A program made the translations under genes and the position numbers. From an uncultured Chloroflexales bacterium (GTDB taxonomy: Bacteria > Chloroflexota > Chloroflexia > Chloroflexales > Chloroflexaceae), in NCBI GenBank assembly GCA_937902315.1, contig CALGUG010000065.1, positions 1-64,000 on the forward strand: a DNA stretch of 64,000 nucleotides, given 5' to 3'. A model generated the notes under the pieces. The model ran no database searches. It had not been told where the DNA came from and worked only from the letters and a program-made list of their open reading frames with translations. Positions 33,033 to 39,899 of the stretch are shown piece after piece; position 1 is the first letter of the stretch; every line of letters begins with the position of its first letter.

Positions 33033-35537
33033 TTAAAGCGCAGAAAGCTGCAAGAGCACCTGCTCCAAAAGTGTCGCTCGTTGAGCCTGCGCTTCGCTTT
33101 CGCCAAAGATGCCGAGCGCGGCCCGAGCCTGAATCAACTGGCGGTTGAGCGCATCAATGGCTTGCTGCAAGATCTTTTGGTTGACGCGCCAAGCCTGTTG
33201 ATAGCTCTCGGGCGTGTAGTGATCGTTGGCGAGCGCTTCGTACTGGGCCGCCACTGCCTGAAGCATCATACGCTCTTGGCGCAGATTACCCTGGGCAGTG
33301 GCTAGGCGCTGGGCTTGCTGGTCGAGCATGCAGGCCCGTGCCACAAGCTGGGCGTTAAGGCTGTGGCGCAAACGCGCGTTGAGCACCTGCTTGGCGGGGC
33401 AAATCAGATAGGCCTCGCTGTGAGCTTGGCGATCTTCAGCGAGATAGTTGAGGGTCAGCAACTCCTGTTTGATCTGCAGTTCGACCGGCATCAGCTCGCC
33501 GTTGAGCAACAGGCGATAAGCGCTTAGCTCAGGCCAAGCATCGGGACGACGAATGCTCAATTTTCCGCTGTGAGACGAGGAAACCAGCAGCGTTAAGTGC
33601 TCGTGATCAAGGTTGTAGGGCGCGATCAACGCCGAGCCGCCGCTCCAAGCGACACTACTGCGCAAGGCACGCACGCTCCAGCTCCCTTCGCTATAATCGC
33701 CATCTATTGAAACCGCGACTAGATCGCCCTTTTGCAGCACAAGCAGACCGCTACGCTGCGGGCCGATCGTCACATACACATGCTCGATCGAGCCATCGTA
33801 GGCGCGATAGGCGATCATACCGCTGTAGTTTTGTGAACGGCGATTGGCGACCCAGAGGGAGACCAATGGCTCGTTTGAAGCATCGGGCTGAGCGTAACGC
33901 AGTTGCAGATCGATATCGGGCTGATCGGCCCAAGCGTTTCGTCGCCAAGCGATCTGCGCTTCGAGCAAACGGTTCCACTCTTCAAGCGAGCTTGGCATAG
34001 CAAGATACTTGTGAGCCGGCAAGCGTTGCTGAGCAGAATCGTGCGGATCACTTAGCACAAAAAGCCGCTCAGAAAAAGCAAGTTTAGCAAAAAGTTCTTG
34101 CGAGAAGAGCGGGCTTTCCGGCACAAGCACAAAGTCTTGGGCCTGAAGCTCCTCAAGCGAAGCTGCGTCGAGATCGATCAGGCCGAAGGGCACGCCGACC
34201 TGAGTGAGCATACAGGCAAGTTGGGAACAGCGCTGATCGTAGCGCTGCAACAACTCGCCCAAGGATCGGCCACCAGAAGACTCTCCGGCAACGCTGCGAG
34301 CTGCTTTCAAATTATGTAAAGTCAGCAGGTTTCTGCTTATTCCGATCCGCAAGGCTGGATTTATGGCATGCGGCCTGCTCGCTTCTCCTAGGCCATCGAA
34401 CAGGCTCAAGAGGCCCTTCAGGCACCAAAAACTGCTCGTTACCTTGCCGTCAGCTTGCAAAGCGGCCTGTTCGGCCCAGGTCACGCCCGAAGCGATGGCT
34501 GCAGGCTCTGCGAAGCTCTGCACAGCGTGTTCAAATAGCAGACCTTGGCCCGATTCAAAGGCAAGCGCCAAAGCCCATGGCTCGCTCTGGCGCAAGGGGA
34601 TCGGCAGCAGTTGGAGGGGAGTACGTTTGTCGAGGAGGCGTTGTTGCTGAAGCAGAAGCTGATTGAGGCCTAGACAATCGCTTTGAGCGAGTCCGCTCTG
34701 TTCGGGAAGATCGCTATGGACAGCTAACAGAGGCACCCGCCAAGCTGGAGCGCTTAGCATGGCAGCGAGATGCTGAACGAAACGATCGGCACAAGCGGCC
34801 CAAAAACGAGCATAGTCGATGCTTTGCGGCTTGGGAGGGAAGTGATCGCTCTCTGCGAACTGATGCGAGAGCGGCACCTTGCCAAAGCTACGGTAAGAAC
34901 TCTGCCAACGCTCATTGAGGAGTTCAAGGCTTTCAAAGGTGGCCTGAAGCCACTCTTGCCAATAGCTTACAACCGCCGCGTTATAATCGACAAATCGGCT
35001 GGCACATTCTTGCAAAGGCCCGTCGAGTGTATACAGCAGCGCGACCAGTGGACCATCGGGCGCTTGCTGATCGCTCACAAGTCGGTTCAGTGCTCCATAC
35101 CAGCGCTCTAAGGCAGCCAAGAAACTCGGATGCAACAGGCTAAGTCGTTCGAGGCCGCTCAGCGGATCGCGATCGATCGAGCCGTCGGCCTGCAGAGCGC
35201 GGGCCTCGGGGTAGCGCTTGGCCAACCAGAGCGGGAGGCCGTCGTTGAGCAGGCCCAGATGAAATCTAGGCCCCACATTGAGCATAAGCTTCAAATCGAG
35301 TTGCGCGCATAGCTCAAGCAGAGCGCGCAGATCACGTTGGGGATGGCTAGAGCCATCTAGATCGAGCAGATCGGCACTGGGAGCGTGCCAAGCCCAAACC
35401 ACGGGCGCAACGATCGTGGTGGCTCCTAACTGACGAATACGTGCCAACAAAAGCGGCCAGCGTTCTCGAGGAACACGAAAATAGTGAAACTCGCTGGCCG
35501 CAAAAGCAGCCTTGTGCTCAACTTGCGTTTTTGGCAT
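33033..35537 (-). CDS. GH35-like (beta-galactosidase-type) protein, possibly inactive
   Basis: An 834-residue protein. Residues ~12-110 align with the start of GH35 barrels (SEFHYFRVPRERWPLLLARI, LMLNVGPRFHLG, GLPLWLAKRYPEA). At the place where family members carry the acid/base motif ENEYG, this protein has ALLYTLDGPLQE (~175), so the key Glu is missing; a possible nucleophile Glu is in LLFEHAVQSFAE. The middle has a Rossmann-like trimerisation-type domain, then beta-sandwich regions. The last ~110 residues are a Gln/Ala-rich coiled coil (QRLATAQGNLRQERMML, QARAALGIFG). It has no signal peptide. I infer a carbohydrate-related role; activity is doubtful. Confidence 0.72.
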   Translation of the reverse strand: MPKTQVEHKAAFAASEFHYFRVPRERWPLLLARIRQLGATTIVAPVVWAWHAPSADLLDLDGSSHPQRDLRALLELCAQLDLKLMLNVGPRFHLGLLNDGLPLWLAKRYPEARALQADGSIDRDPLSGLERLSLLHPSFLAALERWYGALNRLVSDQQAPDGPLVALLYTLDGPLQECASRFVDYNAAVVSYWQEWLQATFESLELLNERWQSSYRSFGKVPLSHQFAESDHFPPKPQSIDYARFWAACADRFVQHLAAMLSAPAWRVPLLAVHSDLPEQSGLAQSDCLGLNQLLLQQQRLLDKRTPLQLLPIPLRQSEPWALALAFESGQGLLFEHAVQSFAEPAAIASGVTWAEQAALQADGKVTSSFWCLKGLLSLFDGLGEASRPHAINPALRIGISRNLLTLHNLKAARSVAGESSGGRSLGELLQRYDQRCSQLACMLTQVGVPFGLIDLDAASLEELQAQDFVLVPESPLFSQELFAKLAFSERLFVLSDPHDSAQQRLPAHKYLAMPSSLEEWNRLLEAQIAWRRNAWADQPDIDLQLRYAQPDASNEPLVSLWVANRRSQNYSGMIAYRAYDGSIEHVYVTIGPQRSGLLVLQKGDLVAVSIDGDYSEGSWSVRALRSSVAWSGGSALIAPYNLDHEHLTLLVSSSHSGKLSIRRPDAWPELSAYRLLLNGELMPVELQIKQELLTLNYLAEDRQAHSEAYLICPAKQVLNARLRHSLNAQLVARACMLDQQAQRLATAQGNLRQERMMLQAVAAQYEALANDHYTPESYQQAWRVNQKILQQAIDALNRQLIQARAALGIFGESEAQAQRATLLEQVLLQLSAL

Positions 35538-35705
35538 CAACGAACCCCAAAGCTTAGCTTGTCTCAGATTACAAACTATTTTTTCAAAATCTTAAAAAAG
35601 ATAATATACAATACTACATCGTATTTCAAGACCACTATAACAAATTTCCTGCTAGAGTGCTCGAAAGTCAAAAAAGTTAGCGGTTATTTTTCGCATATGT
35701 GAGCC

Positions 35706-35785
35706 GTTTCGATCGCCGAAACATACCCCATACCCCTATAGGGTAATCTAGATTACAGCATGAGCTGAATGACCTATGGTATACT
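35706..35785 (+). promoter_or_regulatory. trxB control region with three dyads
   Basis: Three adjacent inverted repeats: GTTTCG-n5-CGAAAC (~35706-35722); TACCC-CTATA-GGGTA (35731-35745), the same half-site and 5-bp spacing as the operator at trxA; and the perfect palindrome GTAATCTAGATTAC (35743-35756). A TATACT -10 candidate lies at 35780-35785 without a good -35. This suggests shared control of trxA and trxB by the CsoR/CstR-like regulator (inference). Confidence 0.6.
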
Positions 35786-35885
35786 TAAGCCAGTGCTACT
35801 ATAGTAATAGAGAAGCTCCTCTTGTATGAACAAGAGGCATCGGCGCAAAAGTAGCAGTTCACCCACTCATATATTTGAGGATACA

Positions 35886-36878
35886 ATGCATAGCAAAGTT
35901 GTTATTATTGGTTCTGGTCCGGCAGGATTAACTGCGGCTATTTATGCTGCGCGCGCCAACCTTGAGCCGCTTTTGGTTCGCGGCCCACAGCAGGGCGGTC
36001 TGATTTCGACAACCAACGATGTCGAGAACTTCCCAGGCTTCCCCGATGGTGTCAACGGCTTCGATCTGGCCGATATGATGGATCGCCAGGCAGCTCGCTT
36101 TGGAACCAAGTTCCTCGATGGACTGATCACCAAAGCCGATCTGTCGCAGCGGCCCTTTACACTTACTACCGACGAAGGCCTGACGATCACCGCCGATACG
36201 CTGATCATCGCGACTGGCGCCTCGCCCCGCAAGTTGGGCGTACCCGGCGAAGAGAAGCTGGCTAACCGTGGTGTATCGTACTGTGCAACCTGTGACGGCG
36301 CCTTCTTCCGCAACCGCGAGGTGGTTGTAGTTGGTGGCGGCAATAGCGCGCTCGACGAAGGTCTCTTCTTGACCCGCTTCGTCGATAAGCTCTACATCGT
36401 GCACCGCCGCGATAGCCTGCGCGCCGACCCGATCTTACAGGAACGCGCCTTCAACAACCCCAAAGTCGAATTCATTTGGGACTCGACGGTTGAGGAGATT
36501 CTGGGCGAAGACAGCGTCACAGGCGTGGTCATTCGCAACCTCAAGACCGGCGAAACCTATCAGAAGGAAGCCCAAGGCGTCTTCCCATATATCGGCCACA
36601 TTCCGAACACCTGGCTGTTCCAAGGTCAGCTCGAGTTGGATGAGAGCGGCTACATCATCACCGATGAGCGCACCCGCACCAATATCCCGGGCGTCTTCGC
36701 GGCAGGCGACGTGACCGACCACGTCTACCGCCAGGCGATCACCTCGGCGGGCCGTGGCTGCCAAGCCGCCATGGAAGCCACTTGGTATCTCGACGAAATC
36801 GCGCACGAGGCGACCAAAGTTGCTACACCCGAGGGCGAAAGCGATAAGGAAGTAGCTCCCTCGCTGGGCAACTGGTAA
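35886..36878 (+). CDS. trxB: thioredoxin reductase (NADPH)
   Basis: A 330-residue flavoprotein: FAD motif VVIIGSGPAGLTAAIYAARAN, redox centre SYCATCDGAFF (CATC) near residue 135, NADPH motif VVVVGGGNSALDEGLFL and the second FAD block GVFAAGDVTD. The C-terminal ~25 residues after the catalytic core are an acidic extension. It reduces thioredoxin, for which trxA at 13320 is the obvious partner. ATG 35886 has GAGGAT at ideal spacing; the in-frame ATG at 35826 would add a basic extension absent from the family. A clean terminator follows. Confidence 0.95.
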   Translation: MHSKVVIIGSGPAGLTAAIYAARANLEPLLVRGPQQGGLISTTNDVENFPGFPDGVNGFDLADMMDRQAARFGTKFLDGLITKADLSQRPFTLTTDEGLTITADTLIIATGASPRKLGVPGEEKLANRGVSYCATCDGAFFRNREVVVVGGGNSALDEGLFLTRFVDKLYIVHRRDSLRADPILQERAFNNPKVEFIWDSTVEEILGEDSVTGVVIRNLKTGETYQKEAQGVFPYIGHIPNTWLFQGQLELDESGYIITDERTRTNIPGVFAAGDVTDHVYRQAITSAGRGCQAAMEATWYLDEIAHEATKVATPEGESDKEVAPSLGNW

Positions 36879-36900
36879 GCGCAAATCTGAAAGTCTATCG

Positions 36901-36934
36901 CGGCCTACCCTCTCATCAGGGTAGGCCGTTTTTT
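36901..36934 (+). terminator. terminator after trxB
   Basis: CGGCCTACCC, 8-nt loop, GGGTAGGCCG, then TTTTTT. Confidence 0.93.
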
Positions 36935-37048
36935 AATGACAAGCCCGGATCGATAGAATTTTTCTATGGAACGATAGATGCAAACGGCGCGCCTTTCGGC
37001 TAGGATAGGGCTATCTCTTACGGAACAGCGATTAGCAGACGGTGATGT

Positions 37049-37741
37049 ATGAGTATCGATACAATTTTGCAAGAACAGATCGACTACTACCGGGCACGAG
37101 CCAGCGAATACGATCAGTGGTTTTTGCGCCTAGGGCGCTACGACCGCGGGGAGGAGCTCAACCGCGCGTGGTTCAGCGAGGTGGGCGAACTGCGGGCCTG
37201 GCTGGCCCAACAGGCGCCGCTGGGCGATACACTCGAGTTGGCCTGTGGCACGGGCTGGTGGAGCGAGCAGCTTGTGCAGTACGCCAGCAGCCTGACGGCG
37301 GTCGACGCCTCGCCCGAAGTGATCGAACTCAACAAGCAGCGGCTGCAACGAGAAGATGTGCGCTATCTGCAGGCCGATCTCTTCACCTGGCAGAGCGACG
37401 AGCAGTACGACTGCATCTTCTTTAGCTACTGGCTCTCGCATGTGCCGCACGAGCGCTTCGCCGACTTCTGGCAACGCACCAAGCGCATGCTCAAGCCGAA
37501 TGGGCGGATTATATTGATCGATTCGCTGCGCACTCCGCTCTCGACCGCTGTCAACCACGAGCTGCAGCCGCCCGAAGATCCGATTCAGGTGCGTAAACTC
37601 AACGACGGTCAGCAATTCAAGATCATCAAGATCTACTACACCCCCGAGGAGTTGACGGCGCGTTTAGGCGAGCTAGGCTTACGGGCCGAGCTTCAGCGAA
37701 CCAAAGACTATTTCTTGTATGGAAGCGTATTTCTTGCGTAA
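37049..37741 (+). CDS. class I SAM-dependent methyltransferase
   Basis: A 230-residue methyltransferase with motif I LELACGTGWWSEQL near residue 62, motif II VDASPEVIELN and IILIDSLRTP downstream. Its N-terminus (QIDYYRARASEYDQWFLRLGRYD) matches a group of small-molecule methyltransferases seen in Chloroflexota and Actinobacteria. The stop codon TAA is the first triplet of a MITE-like element (copy C). The final residues YGSVFLA overlap a 20-bp sequence repeated 118 bp later, so the native C-terminus may have been altered by the insertion. Confidence 0.88.
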   Translation: MSIDTILQEQIDYYRARASEYDQWFLRLGRYDRGEELNRAWFSEVGELRAWLAQQAPLGDTLELACGTGWWSEQLVQYASSLTAVDASPEVIELNKQRLQREDVRYLQADLFTWQSDEQYDCIFFSYWLSHVPHERFADFWQRTKRMLKPNGRIILIDSLRTPLSTAVNHELQPPEDPIQVRKLNDGQQFKIIKIYYTPEELTARLGELGLRAELQRTKDYFLYGSVFLA

Positions 37742-37862
37742 TACCAAATTCGTGTAAAGACTTGTCCTCTTGGAACGCAAGAAAACAAAACCGGGGAAAA
37801 TTTGAGTTCCGCTCTGCCGAAGGCCAAATAACAAGCAATCAAGCGTATTTCTTGTGTAATAC
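37739..37862 (-). repeat. MITE-like repeat, copy C
   Basis: The outer end TAATACCAAATTCG at 37739-37752 and the internal block GCTCTGCCGAAGGCCAA read in reverse relative to copies A, B and D. The other end lies in a 20-bp direct repeat (37725-37744 and 37843-37862, one mismatch). Confidence 0.75.
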
Positions 37863-37887
37863 AGCAGAATAGGTAGGCACAAACTGT

Positions 37888-38709
37888 ATGCGAGCTGGTA
37901 AAGACTACATCGGTGTCGGGGTTGGGGCGATGGTCTTCAACGCCCAAGGGCAGGTCTTTTTAGCCCAACGCGGCCCCAAAGCGAAAAACGAGCGCGGCTG
38001 TTGGGAATTCCCGGGCGGCTCGGTCGAGTATGGCGAACGCCTCGAAGCGGCGATCGTGCGCGAGATTATGGAAGAGTACGGCATGCAGATCGCGGTCGAG
38101 CGCCTGCTGCACGTGGCCGACCATATCATCGCCGACGAAGGACAGCACTGGGTCTCGCCGAGCTACATCGCCCGCCTCGAAAGCGGCGAGCCGCGCATCG
38201 TCGAACCCGAGAAGTGCAGCGCGATCGGCTGGTTCGATCTCGACAAGCTGCCCGCGCCGCTCTCGCTCGTCACCCAAGAGGATCTCAAGGTCTATCTGCA
38301 GCAGGCCGCCCAAGGCGCGATCAGCGCGCTCGATCACGTTCAGCTCGCCATGCCCAAAGGGCGCGAGGCCGAGGCGCGCGCCTTTTACGGCGATCAGCTC
38401 GGCATGCGCGAGATCCCCAAGCCCGCAGCGCTGGCCCAACGGGGCGGCTGCTGGTTCCAAAGCCGACACGCCCAGATCCACTTGGGGGTCGAAGAGCCTT
38501 TCGCGCCCGCCCGCAAGGCCCACCCGGCCTTTCTGGTCGACGATCTCAGCAGCTATCTGGCCAAGCTGGAGGCGGCCGGCCAACAGATCACGCTCGACAG
38601 CAGCGTGGCGGGGGTGCGACGAGCTTTTCTTAGCGATCCATTCGGCAACCGCATCGAGCTGATTCAGCAGGGCGACGGCTTTAACCAAACCCAGCAAAAC
38701 GTGGTATGA
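37888..38709 (+). CDS. Nudix hydrolase - VOC domain fusion
   Basis: A 273-residue two-domain protein. Residues 1-145 are a Nudix hydrolase with the complete box GSVEYGERLEAAIVREIMEEYG and a NUDT15/MTH1-like start (VGVGAMVFNAQGQVFLAQRG). Residues ~150-260 are a glyoxalase/VOC domain: ALDHVQLAMPKGREAEARAFYGDQLGM ... FLSDPFGNRIELIQ. The Nudix part should cleave nucleoside-diphosphate-linked compounds, while VOC domains bind metal and small ligands. The fusion is unusual and continuous, with no frameshift. A separate VOC gene follows 42 bp later, so both may serve one pathway. Confidence 0.9.
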   Translation: MRAGKDYIGVGVGAMVFNAQGQVFLAQRGPKAKNERGCWEFPGGSVEYGERLEAAIVREIMEEYGMQIAVERLLHVADHIIADEGQHWVSPSYIARLESGEPRIVEPEKCSAIGWFDLDKLPAPLSLVTQEDLKVYLQQAAQGAISALDHVQLAMPKGREAEARAFYGDQLGMREIPKPAALAQRGGCWFQSRHAQIHLGVEEPFAPARKAHPAFLVDDLSSYLAKLEAAGQQITLDSSVAGVRRAFLSDPFGNRIELIQQGDGFNQTQQNVV

Positions 38710-38751
38710 TGGCGCGCAAGCTCGCCGTTGAGTTGTTTGAGGAGAATCACT

Positions 38752-39147
38752 ATGCGTATCACTGGTACCCACCACGTCGCGTTGACCACAGCGAATTTCG
38801 AAGCCATGAAGGCTTTCTACACCGAAACTCTCGGTCTGCCGATTGTGGGCGCATTCGCCGGAGGCAATATCGTTTTCATTGAGGTCGGTCCGACCACGAT
38901 CGAGTTGATCAAGCGCGATTCGAACCCGAGCGAAGTCGGCCCCTGGGCGCACTTCGCCTTCGAGGTTGAAGATATCGAGGCGACCTACGCCGAGTTGACC
39001 GCTCTGGGCATCAAGTTCCACATCCCACCCAAGGGCTTCCCCGATGATCAGCCCGAAGTCAAGCTGGCCTTCTTCAAAGATCCCGATGGCAACGACCTCG
39101 AGCTAGTTCAGCCGCTCGAGAGCCGCTATCCCAAGCGGGGCTTGTAA
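38752..39147 (+). CDS. VOC-family (glyoxalase-like) protein
   Basis: A 131-residue single VOC module pair: THHVALTTANFEAMKAFYTETLGLPIVG at the start, PWAHFAFEVEDIEATYAEL, then FFKDPDGNDLELVQPL. The metal-ligand positions (His near 7, Glu near 49, His near 70, Glu near 117) are filled, so it is probably active and metal-binding. The methylmalonyl-CoA epimerase and glyoxalase I types both look similar at this level. ATG 38752 has GAGGAG upstream. It lies 42 bp after the Nudix-VOC fusion gene. Confidence 0.88.
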   Translation: MRITGTHHVALTTANFEAMKAFYTETLGLPIVGAFAGGNIVFIEVGPTTIELIKRDSNPSEVGPWAHFAFEVEDIEATYAELTALGIKFHIPPKGFPDDQPEVKLAFFKDPDGNDLELVQPLESRYPKRGL

Positions 39148-39161
39148 TTCGTTCAAAACGA

Positions 39162-39199
39162 ACGGCCTCACACTCGCTCGAAGTGTGGGGCCGTTTTGT
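39162..39199 (+). terminator. terminator of the Nudix-VOC/VOC unit
   Basis: ACGGCCTCACACT paired with AGTGTGGGGCCGT, then TTTGT. Confidence 0.85.
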
Positions 39200-39221
39200 A
39201 TGCGAATGCAACGCTTTATGT

Positions 39222-39290
39222 TGGCGGAGAGGCTGTTAGCCCCCATGCGGTCCTCACCGCGTCCGCCTTCGGCTACTAAACATCCCGCCC
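39222..39290 (+). repeat. dispersed ~75-bp repeat, copy 9
   Basis: Core variant GCGTCCGCCTTCGGCTAC at 39259-39276. It is convergently paired with copy 10. Confidence 0.83.
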
Positions 39291-39374
39291 TCCCATTCAA
39301 GCGCTTAGCTCGCGGCGCAACGACGAAGCTGAAGCAGCGTGGGGCGCTGATCGCGCTCGCTTAGCCCCCGACTG

Positions 39375-39450
39375 TATGGAAAGGTCGTTGATAGCCGAAG
39401 GCGGACGCGCTAGAAGCCGAATGGATGGTACAAGCCTCGCCGCCAGAGCG
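39375..39450 (-). repeat. dispersed ~75-bp repeat, copy 10
   Basis: Core ATAGCCGAAGGCGGACGC at 39391-39408. It carries the same A/T change as copy 9, so the pair is self-complementary. Confidence 0.82.
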
Positions 39451-39459
39451 AATCCAGCT

Positions 39460-39795
39460 TTAGGCCTTCTGGGCCAAACTGTATTCGGCTGGAGCGAAGA
39501 AAACGATGATCTGAAGCTCCTCCTCGATCGAGTGGAAACGGTGCTCGACATGCGCGGCCACAAACACGATCGAGCCGGCCTGAACGGGGCGGTGCTCGCC
39601 ATCGACCATAATCATGCCGCGCCCGCTGACGATGTAGTAGACCTCGTCTTCGCTGTGGGGCAGCTGGCGATCGACGCCGCCCGCCGGCAAAACATACAGC
39701 CCGACGCTCAGGGCTGGAACACGCAGAAACTCGAAAAACTCTTTCTCGCCAGCCTGTTGCTGGCGGTACAGATCGGACACTTCAAAGGCTTGCAT
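39460..39795 (-). CDS. cupin-domain protein
   Basis: A 111-residue single-domain cupin. Motif 1 is LPHSEDEVYYIVSGRGMIMVDGE and motif 2 is PVQAGSIVFVAAHVEHRFHSI, with His/Glu/His metal positions present. Small cupins of this type act as dioxygenases, isomerases or sensors, and no partner gene suggests which. ATG 39795 has AGGAG eight bases upstream; earlier in-frame codons are discarded. It ends next to repeat copy 10. Confidence 0.88.
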   Translation of the reverse strand: MQAFEVSDLYRQQQAGEKEFFEFLRVPALSVGLYVLPAGGVDRQLPHSEDEVYYIVSGRGMIMVDGEHRPVQAGSIVFVAAHVEHRFHSIEEELQIIVFFAPAEYSLAQKA

Positions 39796-39899
39796 GCTGG
39801 TCGCTCCTTGTACTGTGCGAATGTAGCCCCAGCATACCAAGCCATTGGTGCTCTGAGAAGTGACAATTCATTAGGCTTCAACAGAGCCATTTTGTCCTG

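Noticed and set aside
37960..39021. 353-codon antisense frame over the Nudix-VOC and VOC genes
   Set aside because: It is a mirror of two clearly identified genes and spans their intergenic gap.
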